From the NCBI GenBank assembly GCA_011524525.1, contig WTKE01000110.1, positions 1-64,000 on the forward strand: a stretch of 64,000 nt of DNA, in the 5' to 3' direction. This DNA is from Bacillus sp. (in: firmicutes) (GTDB lineage: Bacteria; Bacillota; Bacilli; Bacillales; Cytobacillaceae). The notes under the pieces are model-generated. The model was not told the origin of the DNA. It did no database searches and saw only the letters and a program-made list of their open reading frames with translations. Positions 51,194-61,555 of the stretch are shown piece by piece. Numbering within the stretch: the first letter of the stretch is position 1; each line of letters opens with the position of its first letter. The translations under genes were made by a program, and so were the position numbers.

Positions 51194-52645
51194 ATGTTGG
51201 ATAAGATCATTGTGAATTATATAGGTAGAGAAAAACGCTATGCGATACTCAAGGATCAAAAAGTTGAGAAGCTGTATATTGAACAACCAAAGCAGCAGTC
51301 GCTCGTTGGTAATATATACTTAGGTACAGTAACGAAAGTCATGCCCGGGTTACATGCTGCTTTTGTTGATATTGGAGAAGAAAAACAAGGATTCTTACAT
51401 AGAGATAAGCTCGTTTCATTTTTATCATCAGAGGATGAAAAAAATGTAAAAGATGCCAAAGGAATTGGATCATTTGTCCATCAAGGGGAGAGGCTTCTTG
51501 TTCAGGTGGAAAAAGACCCAAGCGGTGATAAAGGACCACGTTTAACTGGAATTGTTGAGATTAACGGAAAGAACATGGTGTATTTGCCAAATGGATATTA
51601 TGTGGCTGTCTCAAGAAAAATAGAAGATTCACAGCAAAGAGAAAGCTGGCGTCAAATTGGGCATGAACTGAAAGAAGAGCATGAAGGGCTCATTTTTCGT
51701 ACATCATGTATGGATGCAAAAAGAGAGGAAATTGAAACAGAGCTTCACCATTTACGATGTCAGTATCATGAACTCACAAAATCTTTGAAAAAGGTAAAGA
51801 AACCGACGATTGTTCATGAAAGTGAGCACTTTATAAAGGAACTTAGAGAAGAATGTAAAAAAATGAATTCTGCCACCATCGTGATTGATGACATTAGCCT
51901 AAGGGATAAACTATTAGCAGGTGGATACGATGATCTAGAATGTGAAATTATTTATTATCATGAGAAACAAAATATATTTTCCTCATACGGGGTTGAAGAC
52001 TCGGTTGAAAAAGCATTAAGACGTATCGTCTGGCTATCAAACGGTGCGTATATAGTCATTGATGAAACGGAAGCTCTTACCATAATTGATGTGAACACAG
52101 GAAAGTATTCAGGAAAAAATCGTCTTCAAGATACGGTTGTAAAAACAAATGAGCTTGCGGCAGAAGAGATTGCACGTCAATTAAGAATAAGAGATATTGG
52201 TGGAATTATTCTTATTGATTTTATTGATATGAAGGATAGTGGTGACCAAGAAACGGTTCAAAGGAAACTGGAAAGAGCTCTACAAAAGGATCATAAACGA
52301 ACGAATATTGTTGGATTTACTCAGCTAGGTATCATGCAGCTTACTCGAAAAAAAACAAAAGTAGCACTTTCTGAAGGTTTAACTGAAAAATGTAAAGTTT
52401 GCGATGGAACAGGAAGTGTGTTAAGTGCAGAAACGGTTGCCTTCAAGCTGGAACGAGAGCTTTGGGAGTTAAGAGGGACCGATTACGAATCAGTTACCAT
52501 TGAAACGACGGAAGAAGTAAAAGAGGTGTTTTCAGGTTTGGAAGGAAAACATCTGAAGAGAATGGAAGAATTAATCCATGTAACCCTTCGTTTTGTTGTC
52601 ATATCGAACAATAAACCTTTCTATAAAATTACGAAGCTCATCTAA
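51194..52645 (+). CDS. rng: Ribonuclease E/G family endonuclease
   Basis: 483-aa Rne/Rng homologue expected to cleave single-stranded A/U-rich RNA. An S1 RNA-binding domain is at about 35-125 (GNIYLGTVTKVMPGLHAAFV). The DNase I-like catalytic region carries the metal-binding aspartates in LTIIDVNTGK and ILIDFIDMKDSG. The Zn-link cysteines are in CKVCDGTG. It lacks the long C-terminal degradosome scaffold of E. coli RNase E, so it is closer to RNase G. B. subtilis has no such gene and uses RNase Y/J; other bacilli carry it between spoIVFB and rplU. Confidence 0.93.
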   Translation: MLDKIIVNYIGREKRYAILKDQKVEKLYIEQPKQQSLVGNIYLGTVTKVMPGLHAAFVDIGEEKQGFLHRDKLVSFLSSEDEKNVKDAKGIGSFVHQGERLLVQVEKDPSGDKGPRLTGIVEINGKNMVYLPNGYYVAVSRKIEDSQQRESWRQIGHELKEEHEGLIFRTSCMDAKREEIETELHHLRCQYHELTKSLKKVKKPTIVHESEHFIKELREECKKMNSATIVIDDISLRDKLLAGGYDDLECEIIYYHEKQNIFSSYGVEDSVEKALRRIVWLSNGAYIVIDETEALTIIDVNTGKYSGKNRLQDTVVKTNELAAEEIARQLRIRDIGGIILIDFIDMKDSGDQETVQRKLERALQKDHKRTNIVGFTQLGIMQLTRKKTKVALSEGLTEKCKVCDGTGSVLSAETVAFKLERELWELRGTDYESVTIETTEEVKEVFSGLEGKHLKRMEELIHVTLRFVVISNNKPFYKITKLI

Positions 52646-52660
52646 CAGTGAGCTTTTTTG
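52634..52660 (+). terminator. Terminator at the end of rng
   Basis: AAGCTCA (52634-52640, inside the last codons) / TGAGCTT (52649-52655), 8-nt loop, then TTTTG. Confidence 0.75.
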
Positions 52661-52662
52661 TA

Positions 52663-52690
52663 TTGACAATAGGGGAAAAAATATGATAAT
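52663..52690 (+). promoter_or_regulatory. Sigma-A promoter of rplU operon
   Basis: Perfect TTGACA (52663-52668), 16-bp spacer, GATAAT (52685-52690). Confidence 0.7.
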
Positions 52691-52699
52691 ATCGTTTAT

Positions 52700-52795
52700 G
52701 TTATGTTTGTAGCACCCGTGCTACAACCGCGCAGATCAGGTTATAAGTCTTTCGTTAGAAAAGCGCCTGTGATGGCGAGTCTTAGTTTATAAGGA
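52700..52795 (+). ncRNA. Ribosomal protein L21 leader
   Basis: Structured 5' leader resembling the Firmicute L21 autoregulatory leader. A 9-bp hairpin TTGTAGCAC / GTGCTACAA (52707-52726) is followed by the conserved-looking CCGCGCAGATCAGGTTATAA and by a second small hairpin CGCC / GGCG (52764-52777) just before AAGGAGGTG. Likely bound by L21 (or another operon product) to limit its own synthesis. Confidence 0.8.
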
Positions 52796-52805
52796 GGTGC
52801 AGTTC

Positions 52806-53114
52806 ATGTACGCAATTATTGAAACAGGCGGAAAGCAAGTAAAGGTAGAAGAAGGACAAACTATCTACATTGAAAAGCTAAACGCTGAAGCAGGCGAAAC
52901 TGTTACATTTGACAAGGTTTTATTCGTTGGTGGAGAAAGCGTAAAGGTAGGAAGCCCAGTTGTTGATGGTGCTACTGTTACAGCTAAAGTTGAAAAGCAA
53001 GGTCGCGCTAAGAAGATCATTGTTTTCAAGTACAAGGCGAAGAAAAACCAACGCAAAAAGCAAGGTCATCGTCAACCATACACAAAAGTTGTCATTGAAA
53101 AAATCAACGCGTAA
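52806..53114 (+). CDS. rplU: 50S ribosomal protein L21
   Basis: 102-aa L21 of the large subunit. Characteristic start [16 protein letters not shown] and basic C-terminal [19 protein letters not shown] that contacts 23S rRNA. ATG 52806 is 7 bp from AAGGAGGTG; the ATG-less extension to 52797 is the ribosome binding site. First gene of rplU-prp-rpmA. Confidence 0.97.
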   Translation: MYAIIETGGKQVKVEEGQTIYIEKLNAEAGETVTFDKVLFVGGESVKVGSPVVDGATVTAKVEKQGRAKKIIVFKYKAKKNQRKKQGHRQPYTKVVIEKINA

Positions 53115-53125
53115 GGCGGTCTAAG

Positions 53126-53763
<638 letters not shown>

Positions 53764-53774
53764 TTCTTTTAGAA

Positions 53775-53807
53775 AAAACTCTAACCTTTTGGTTAGAGTT
53801 TTTTTAA
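53775..53807 (+). terminator. Terminator after rpmA
   Basis: AAAACTCTAACC / GGTTAGAGTTTT with loop TTTT and a following T-run. Confidence 0.92.
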
Positions 53808-53837
53808 TCATAAAGCTATTACCAAGGTTTTCTTTTT

Positions 53838-53846
53838 TGCTATACT
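53838..53846 (+). promoter_or_regulatory. Extended -10 promoter of spo0B-obg
   Basis: TGC-TATACT, an extended -10 element 51 bp before spo0B; no clear -35. Confidence 0.5.
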
Positions 53847-53897
53847 AAAAACAAGCAGTTTTCTGACTGATAACGAATTGGTACAGGAGTGCATGAG

Positions 53898-54443
53898 ATG
53901 AATAAGGATTGGACGACGGTTGAGTTGCTAAGCCACTCACGTCACGACTGGTTAAATAAAGTACAGCTCATAAAAGGTAACTTATCTTTACATAAATACG
54001 ACAGGGTAAACGAAATCATTCAGGAAATTGTTATTGAGGCACAAAATGAGGCTCGTCTCTCTCAATTACATACACCACAGCTTGCTGCCCTCCTTCTTAC
54101 CTGCAACTGGAACCACTTCTCTTTTCAGGTAGATTATGAAGTGCTCGAGGCATCTACCGACAACCAAAACATAATTAATGACAGTATTGCTTTGGACTGG
54201 ACAAACTCATTTTTTGAGTGTTTACAGCAAACGGTTCAGGAGTTTGCTGAGAATCATTTATCAATTACGATTGATAGACAACAAAAGGCAGCCTGTTTCT
54301 TTTTTGATTTTAGAGGAATAATAAAAAATAGGACAGGTCTTGTAGAATTTTTCGAAAGAAAAGAAACATTAATAGAAGTAATCGTTCATGAATGTTCGGA
54401 ACAGGAATTTTCGTTACAGGTATTCTTACCATATGAGGAATAA
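53898..54443 (+). CDS. spo0B: Sporulation phosphotransferase Spo0B
   Basis: 181-aa phosphorelay protein passing phosphate from Spo0F to Spo0A. The phosphorylated histidine is in SHSRHDWLNKVQLIKGNL (about residue 20-25), in the helical-hairpin dimerisation domain, followed by a degenerate histidine-kinase-like ATPase fold without ATP-binding boxes. ATG 53898 fits CAGGAG (53884-53889); the GTG at 53889 overlaps it. Placement after rpmA and before obg is the B. subtilis arrangement. Confidence 0.9.
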   Translation: MNKDWTTVELLSHSRHDWLNKVQLIKGNLSLHKYDRVNEIIQEIVIEAQNEARLSQLHTPQLAALLLTCNWNHFSFQVDYEVLEASTDNQNIINDSIALDWTNSFFECLQQTVQEFAENHLSITIDRQQKAACFFFDFRGIIKNRTGLVEFFERKETLIEVIVHECSEQEFSLQVFLPYEE

Positions 54444-54498
54444 TTGGATCATTCGATTCTCGTCATGTGATGACAACTTCTATCAGGCTCATTACTAG

Positions 54499-55824
<1,326 letters not shown>

Positions 55825-55856
55825 TATTTCGTAGTGCTTTACCTGGGGGTGGGGAA

Positions 55857-56315
55857 ATGAAAGAAGAAGATATATTAGACAAGAAGTTTTACTTAGTTCG
55901 TGAAGATGTGCTACCTGAAGCGATGAAAAAAACTCTCGATGCAAAGGAAATGCTAGAACGTGGGAAAGTTGAGTCTGTGTGGGATGCGGTTCAAAAGGTC
56001 GACTTAAGCCGCAGTGCCTTTTACAAATATAGAGACACAGTCTTTCCTTTCCACACGATTGTTAAAGAACGGCTAATTACCTTGTTTTTTCATCTCGAAG
56101 ATCGTTCAGGTACGCTTTCACAGCTGCTTGGTGTGGTAGCTTCATCTGGTTGTAACGTATTGACTATTCATCAGACAATCCCACTTCAAGGTAGAGCCAA
56201 CGTAACGCTATCTTTAAATACGACGGATATGGCTATTGAGATTGAGGAACTGCTTGCACGATTACGCAGGATGGAATTTGTAGAGAAGGTTGAAGTATTA
56301 GGGTCAGGGGCATAA
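55857..56315 (+). CDS. pheB: ACT domain protein PheB
   Basis: 152-aa protein with a helical N-terminal region ([20 protein letters not shown]) and a C-terminal ACT domain at about 70-148 ([20 protein letters not shown]). ACT domains bind amino acids, so a regulatory role toward phenylalanine or branched-chain amino acids is plausible, but the function is not settled. Located obg-pheB-pheA as in B. subtilis. Confidence 0.9.
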   Translation: MKEEDILDKKFYLVREDVLPEAMKKTLDAKEMLERGKVESVWDAVQKVDLSRSAFYKYRDTVFPFHTIVKERLITLFFHLEDRSGTLSQLLGVVASSGCNVLTIHQTIPLQGRANVTLSLNTTDMAIEIEELLARLRRMEFVEKVEVLGSGA

Positions 56316-56414
56316 TTGCTTCCGCCCTGTTTTTCATTTGTATACATATTTTGTTTAAAGTGATAAAGTGATAAAAAGAGAGAAATGGATTGTGGTAACA
56401 AAGGAGAGAGAATA

Positions 56415-57269
56415 TTGAAAGTAGCATTTTTAGGACCAAGAGCCACGTTTACTGATTTAGTGACAAGAGAAATGTTTCCTCATGAGGAGCGAATTCCTTA
56501 TGCCACAATTCCGGATTGCTTAGATGCAGTAATGGAAGAAGAGGTAGACGTTACGGTTGTTCCGCTTGAAAATACGTTAGAAGGATCGGTAAATATTACA
56601 CTGGATTATTTAATTCATGAAATTAACTTACCGATTATTGCTGAGGTTACAACACCTGTAAAACAGCATTTACTTGTACATCCATCTGTGAAAGAGAGAT
56701 GGCAGGAGGTAACAAAAGTATTAAGCCATCCGCATGCCATTGCACAATGTCATAAGTTCCTTCACGGATCATTAAAAGGCATACCTTGCGAGAATGCAAC
56801 GAGCACAGCGGCTGCAGCGAAGTATATTATCGAACATCCGGATGAAAACGTAGCCGCCATTGCGAATCAATTAGCTGCTAAAGAATATGGACTAGCTGTT
56901 GCAAAAGATAATATTCATGACTACGACTTTAACCATACAAGATTTATTGTGCTATCAAAGAAAAACATCCCACTCCAACCAAAAACCATTGATATCAAAG
57001 GTTATAAAACAACCGTAATGGTCACATTGCCTACGGATAAATCAGGTGCTTTACATCAAGTGCTATCTGCTTTTGCATGGAGGAAATTAAATTTATCAAA
57101 AATTGAGTCGCGTCCAATGAAGACCGGCCTTGGGAATTACTTTTTTATCATTGATATAGAGGAAAAGATGGACGAGGTTCTAATACCAGGAGCCATTGCC
57201 GAACTAGAAGCGCTCGGTTGTAGTGTATCAGTGCTTGGCAGTTACCCTTATTATCATGAAATAGGGTAA
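56415..57269 (+). CDS. pheA: Prephenate dehydratase PheA
   Basis: Monofunctional prephenate dehydratase (284 aa) making phenylpyruvate. The PDT domain spans about 1-180 with FLGPRATFTDLV and the catalytic threonine region NATSTAAAAKYI. The C-terminal ACT domain, about 200-280, has the phenylalanine-binding GALHQVLSAF and ESRP motifs. A TTG start at 56415 is spaced correctly from AAGGAGAG (56401-56408); the ATG 56385 lies upstream of that site and would add non-conserved residues. Confidence 0.93.
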   Translation: MKVAFLGPRATFTDLVTREMFPHEERIPYATIPDCLDAVMEEEVDVTVVPLENTLEGSVNITLDYLIHEINLPIIAEVTTPVKQHLLVHPSVKERWQEVTKVLSHPHAIAQCHKFLHGSLKGIPCENATSTAAAAKYIIEHPDENVAAIANQLAAKEYGLAVAKDNIHDYDFNHTRFIVLSKKNIPLQPKTIDIKGYKTTVMVTLPTDKSGALHQVLSAFAWRKLNLSKIESRPMKTGLGNYFFIIDIEEKMDEVLIPGAIAELEALGCSVSVLGSYPYYHEIG

Positions 57270-57286
57270 AGAGAAAAGCGGAAGCG

Positions 57287-57325
57287 AAAAAACCTAGTTG
57301 CTTTAAACAGGCAACTAGGTTTTTT
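57287..57325. terminator. Bidirectional terminator between pheA and niaR
   Basis: AAAAAACCTAGTTGC (57287-57301) / GCAACTAGGTTTTTT (57311-57325). Symmetric A- and T-runs let it end both converging transcripts. Confidence 0.92.
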
Positions 57326-57864
57326 TATTTTCGGTCAATGAGAAATCCGGCTTTGTCCAGTGCTTCTTCGACTTGATCAAGAATTTGTTCAGATGGTGCG
57401 GAGATGGTGTGAATATGAATACCACCTGTTAACTCTGAGAGGTAGGAAGATTTGGTGGATTGCATCTTTTCTAAAAATTGCTTTACCTCTCGACGATTTG
57501 ACACCATGATTGATGCTGTCAAATCACCGTATATTGGATGTTCAATTCTTACATCTTTGACAGTAACTCCATGATCAACAAGCAAGTTTAATTCTTCTTC
57601 TGTCTGTTCAGGCGGATGTGAACAGGCAATGGTTCGGTAAATAGGAGCATCGTTTGCTTGGTTCGAAAGATATAAATAGCCCTGGCTCGTTGCCATAATT
57701 GGCTCACCCTTTGCTTTTAAAAGCGTAATGTCCCCGACAATTACTTGTCTGCTAACATTCGTTCTGGTTGAAAGTTCTCCTCCAGTAATCGGTGTACCAC
57801 TTGATTTTAGCCATTCAAGAATGAGCTCACGACGGTTTTCTCCTAATATCTTTTTCTCATTCAT
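57325..57864 (-). CDS. niaR: NAD biosynthesis repressor NiaR (YrxA)
   Basis: 179-aa transcription factor. A winged HTH_11 domain is at about 5-65 (RRELILEWLKSSGTPITGGE, NVSRQVIVGDITLLKAKG). A 3H domain at about 80-175, with its three conserved histidines (VDHGVTVKDVRIEHPIYG, GGIHIHT), binds nicotinate. With nicotinate it represses nad genes. It is the second gene of a minus-strand nifS-niaR unit divergent from nadBCA, whose control region at 59091-59140 holds candidate operators. Confidence 0.93.
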   Translation of the reverse strand: MNEKKILGENRRELILEWLKSSGTPITGGELSTRTNVSRQVIVGDITLLKAKGEPIMATSQGYLYLSNQANDAPIYRTIACSHPPEQTEEELNLLVDHGVTVKDVRIEHPIYGDLTASIMVSNRREVKQFLEKMQSTKSSYLSELTGGIHIHTISAPSEQILDQVEEALDKAGFLIDRK

Positions 57865-57897
57865 TTTAAAACGTCTCCCTTTTGATCAACACTATAA

Positions 57898-59055
57898 TTA
57901 TTTTACCATACTTGTTATTTGATTATCACGCTGTGGTGCTTCTTGGATGATAGCAATAATGGTTTGAGCCAATCCTTTCACATCCGCTTCAGTTGTATGA
58001 ACCCCGAATGATATACGAATAAACTCTTTTGCTGACTTACCATCTATTCCTAGTGCGAGCATCGTTTTTGAAGGAGTAGTCTGTCCCACTTGGCAGGCAC
58101 TTCCAGTAGAGATTGCGTAACCTTTACGGTTAGCCTCTAGCATTACCCATTGGCCTTCAAGTCCTTTTATTCGGAGACCTAGAATGGATGGTAGCTGTTC
58201 ATCTTTATTTCCATGAATAATGACTTCATTTCTTACGTCCATAAGATGAGAGAGAAACTGTTCTCGTAAAGATTTCATATGTTCATAATTATGGGTCAAG
58301 TTTTTTACTTGTTTGCTTGCAGCTGTAACCATGCTAACAATGGCAGGCGTATTTACTGTTCCAGGTCTCATTCCACGCTCATGTGACGTGTTTGGATAAT
58401 ACGAATGAAATGGAATGGAAGGTGATACATATAGCGCACCAATTCCTTTAGGTCCATAAATCTTATGACCTGAGATCGCAAGACTATGGACAAATGGAGT
58501 AATCATTTTTATATCGAGCTTTCCAAAGGATTGTACACAGTCACTGTGTAAGAGAATTCCATTTTCCTTACAAAGTATACCAATTTCATTTAGTGGCTGT
58601 ATTGTCCCAATCTCAGAATTCACATGTTGTATACAAGCGAGTACAGTATCACCACGAATAGCGGATTGAAACTGTTGTACATTAATCATTCCATTCTCCA
58701 TTAAGGGCAATTCAGTTATCTCATAGCCTTTTAACATTTTTAAGGCCGAATGGATAGAGGAATGTTCAGCAATATTCGTGATAATATGCTTTCCTTTTTT
58801 GGAAGATTGAGATAAAAGAGATTGAATCGCAAGAAAATTCCCTTCAGACCCTCCGCTGGTAAAATAAACTCCTTCCCTTTTTACACCTAGTAATCTTGCA
58901 ATTTCGTCCCTGCACCCTTCAAGCAAGGTGGATGCACGACTCCCTATATCATGTAGACTTTGTGAATTTCCATAATACTCAGTTGATGCCTTAACAAACG
59001 CTGAGGCAGCTTCATGGTCCAGTGGACAAGTAGCAGCATAATCAAAATATTTCAT
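57898..59055 (-). CDS. nifS: Cysteine desulfurase NifS (NAD-linked)
   Basis: PLP enzyme (385 aa) mobilising sulfur from cysteine, presumably for the [4Fe-4S] cluster of NadA. PLP lysine in AISGHKIYGPKGIGALYV, catalytic cysteine in STGSACQVGQ, PLP-contact histidine in NIAEHSSIHSAL. In B. subtilis the orthologue, divergent from nadB, is required for NAD synthesis. It is not clustered with suf or isc genes, which supports this dedicated role. Confidence 0.92.
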   Translation of the reverse strand: MKYFDYAATCPLDHEAASAFVKASTEYYGNSQSLHDIGSRASTLLEGCRDEIARLLGVKREGVYFTSGGSEGNFLAIQSLLSQSSKKGKHIITNIAEHSSIHSALKMLKGYEITELPLMENGMINVQQFQSAIRGDTVLACIQHVNSEIGTIQPLNEIGILCKENGILLHSDCVQSFGKLDIKMITPFVHSLAISGHKIYGPKGIGALYVSPSIPFHSYYPNTSHERGMRPGTVNTPAIVSMVTAASKQVKNLTHNYEHMKSLREQFLSHLMDVRNEVIIHGNKDEQLPSILGLRIKGLEGQWVMLEANRKGYAISTGSACQVGQTTPSKTMLALGIDGKSAKEFIRISFGVHTTEADVKGLAQTIIAIIQEAPQRDNQITSMVK

Positions 59056-59090
59056 TGTCGGCCTCCAAATATTCGATTTCCTTCATAAAA

Positions 59091-59140
59091 CACTTGTCAT
59101 AATTGTAATTGTATGTAAATATAAGTGTCAAGACACCTGT
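59091..59140. promoter_or_regulatory. Candidate NiaR operators in the nifS-nadB divergent region
   Basis: Two related words, ACACTTGTCA (59090-59099) and GACACCTGTA (59132-59141), and an inverted repeat GTGTC-AA-GACAC (59125-59136) lie between the divergent starts. They overlap the promoter elements, as expected for a repressor of both units. The assignment to NiaR is inferred from context. Confidence 0.5.
59102..59131 (-). promoter_or_regulatory. Sigma-A promoter of nifS-niaR
   Basis: On the minus strand TTGACA (59131-59126), 18-bp spacer, TACAAT (59107-59102), about 47 bp before the nifS start. The -35 lies within the inverted repeat at 59125-59136. Confidence 0.7.
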
Positions 59141-59160
59141 AAAATACGGATGGTGATAAA

Positions 59161-60735
59161 ATGATACACTCCGATGTGTTAATTATTGGAAGTGGAGTGG
59201 CTGCTTTGCAATTAGCAAAGAAGCTTAGTTGTGATATGAATGTGATTGTTCTCACAAAGTCACGAGCTACAGATGGAAATTCTAATCTTGCTCAGGGTGG
59301 CATAGCGGCCGCAATAGCTATGGAAGACCATCCAGACCAACATTATCTTGATACGTTGGAGGCAGGAAGGTACACGAATGATCGTGAGTTAGTAAAAGAA
59401 ATGACAGCAATGGCTCCAGCCCTAATTAAAAAAATGGAATGTGAAGGATGTACGTTTGACCGAGCGATAGATGGCGGCTTACTGCTTGGATTGGAAGGAG
59501 CGCATAGTCATCATCGAATCGTTCATAGCGGCGGGGATGCAACTGGAAAAAATGTGATGAATTTCTTATTACAGAAAACCATGCACGTACAAATAATCGA
59601 AGAAATGGTTGTTTACGAGTTGTTGGTTATAGATGGAAAGTGTACTGGGGTAAAAGCTAAAAATAAATATGGAGAGAGTAAAGTTTTCCTGGGAAACCAC
59701 GTTGTTCTAGCTACAGGAGGTCTTGGTCAAATTTATAGTCTTACTTCTAATGCAGAAACAGTTGTCGGAGATGGAATTGCACTTGCGTACCGTGCAGGTG
59801 CGGAAGTCGCAGATTTAGAATTTATTCAATTCCACCCAACTCTTTTGTTTGTTGAAGGGAAGTGTCAAGGACTGGTTTCAGAAGCAGTTCGCGGTGAAGG
59901 AGCATTTCTAACTTTACAGGATGGAACAAGAATAATGAAAAATGTACATCCATTGGAAGACCTAGCTCCAAGACATATTGTGTCACAAACAATATTTAAT
60001 TATTTGCAAGCAGGTGAGCAAGTATTTTTAGATATTCGGAATATAAATGAGTTTACTAAAAAATTTCCGACCATCACCAAAATGTGTGAGGAGAATCAAG
60101 TGAATCTTTCAAAAGGTCTTATTCCTGTTGTGCCGGGTTGCCATTTTTTAATGGGCGGCGTGAAAACCGATCATTATGGACGTACAAATGTCCAGAACCT
60201 ATATGCTATCGGCGAGGTAGCTCATACGGGAATACACGGTGCCAACCGATTAGCTAGTAACTCCTTATTAGAAGGTCTTTTTTTCGGGAAGAGGCTAGCT
60301 GGATTAATCAACCAAACAGTCAATCAGGATTCAAGTTTATCTTCCTTTATCGAAAGAATTCCAAGGAAGACTGTATCTGTGTCTCTCCCGGATAAGACAG
60401 TTTTACAGGCAAATATGATGAAACATGCTGGAATAGTGAGAAACAAGAAAGAGTTACAAGAGCATTTAGCGTGGCTAGAGAGCTTCCAAATACAGGAGCT
60501 GATTAGTTATTCAATCGATGAAAAACCAAAGGAAGATATCCAAGTAATTTTTATGTTAATTACCGCTTGGTTAGTTACGAAATCAGCACTTCTTCGAGAA
60601 GAGAGCCGTGGTGGGCATTTCCGAGAGGACTTTCCATTCGAGGATAGCGGCTGGTTAGAGAAAAAAATCATTTTAAAACATGGACAGGAGCAGGGAGATT
60701 CCTATGAACAAATTAAAGCTGCGTTTGCAACTTGA
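59161..60735 (+). CDS. nadB: L-aspartate oxidase NadB
   Basis: FAD enzyme (524 aa) oxidising aspartate to iminoaspartate, first step of de novo NAD synthesis. FAD-binding LIIGSGVAALQLAKKL at the N-terminus, SNLAQGGIAAAIA, the succinate-dehydrogenase-like active-site segment with HPTLLF and EAVRGEGAFL, and GANRLASNSLLEGL near residue 360. Start ATG behind GGATGGTGA. It overlaps nadC by 32 bp. Confidence 0.94.
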   Translation: MIHSDVLIIGSGVAALQLAKKLSCDMNVIVLTKSRATDGNSNLAQGGIAAAIAMEDHPDQHYLDTLEAGRYTNDRELVKEMTAMAPALIKKMECEGCTFDRAIDGGLLLGLEGAHSHHRIVHSGGDATGKNVMNFLLQKTMHVQIIEEMVVYELLVIDGKCTGVKAKNKYGESKVFLGNHVVLATGGLGQIYSLTSNAETVVGDGIALAYRAGAEVADLEFIQFHPTLLFVEGKCQGLVSEAVRGEGAFLTLQDGTRIMKNVHPLEDLAPRHIVSQTIFNYLQAGEQVFLDIRNINEFTKKFPTITKMCEENQVNLSKGLIPVVPGCHFLMGGVKTDHYGRTNVQNLYAIGEVAHTGIHGANRLASNSLLEGLFFGKRLAGLINQTVNQDSSLSSFIERIPRKTVSVSLPDKTVLQANMMKHAGIVRNKKELQEHLAWLESFQIQELISYSIDEKPKEDIQVIFMLITAWLVTKSALLREESRGGHFREDFPFEDSGWLEKKIILKHGQEQGDSYEQIKAAFAT

Positions 60736-61540
60736 GCAATTTTTCCTAGAGGATATTGGGGAGAGAGATACAACAAGTGAATTGATTTTTGGCGATGAGG
60801 AGCAAGGAGAACTTGTATTTATTGCAAAAGAGAATGGCATTTTCTGTGGGGAAGAGATCATCAGAACAGGATTCAGCCTTCTAGATAATAATGTGGTTAT
60901 TGATTTGGAAGTAAGGGATGGAGAGCGGTTTAAAAAAGGGCAGAAGTTAGTTACCATTACTGGTCAAGTAACTACGTTGTTAAAAGGGGAAAGAGTGGTC
61001 CTTAACCTTGTTCAGCGAATGAGTGGTATATCTACCCGAACAAAAGAAGCTGTAAATATACTGGATTCTACTTTTACTAGAATTGTAGATACTCGAAAAA
61101 CGACCCCAGGCCTTCGAATGCTTGAAAAATATGCGGTTCGATGTGGCGGAGGTTTTAACCACCGCTTTGGTTTATACGATGGAGTAATGATTAAAGACAA
61201 TCATATTGCTTTTGCAGGCTCTATTTCAAAAGCGGTGGAAAAGGTAAAATCCAATTTAGGACATATGGTTAAAATCGAAGTGGAAATTGAATCAAGGGAG
61301 CAGCTCTTAGAGGCGATTGAAGCTGGTGCAGATGTAATTATGTTTGATAATCGTACACCCGATGAAATTAAAGAGTGGATCACTTTAGTTCCAAACGGAA
61401 TCGTAACGGAAGCGTCTGGTGGTATTACGTTAGAAAACCTGGATAAGTACAAGCATACTGGAGTCGATGTGATTTCATTAGGATTTTTAACACATACGAT
61501 TCAGTCAATAGATATTAGTGCGAAAGTTCATGTGAAGTAA
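60704..61540 (+). CDS. nadC: Quinolinate phosphoribosyltransferase NadC
   Basis: 278-aa enzyme converting quinolinate and PRPP to nicotinate mononucleotide. Signature DTRKTTPGLRMLEKYAVRCG and IMIKDNHI regions carry the substrate-binding Arg/Lys/His residues; VEIESREQLLEAIEAGADVI forms the barrel. ATG 60704 lies inside nadB, with CAGGGAG upstream; it gives the family's short N-terminus. Confidence 0.95.
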   Translation: MNKLKLRLQLEQFFLEDIGERDTTSELIFGDEEQGELVFIAKENGIFCGEEIIRTGFSLLDNNVVIDLEVRDGERFKKGQKLVTITGQVTTLLKGERVVLNLVQRMSGISTRTKEAVNILDSTFTRIVDTRKTTPGLRMLEKYAVRCGGGFNHRFGLYDGVMIKDNHIAFAGSISKAVEKVKSNLGHMVKIEVEIESREQLLEAIEAGADVIMFDNRTPDEIKEWITLVPNGIVTEASGGITLENLDKYKHTGVDVISLGFLTHTIQSIDISAKVHVK

Positions 61541-61555
61541 GAGAGGATGAATGAA

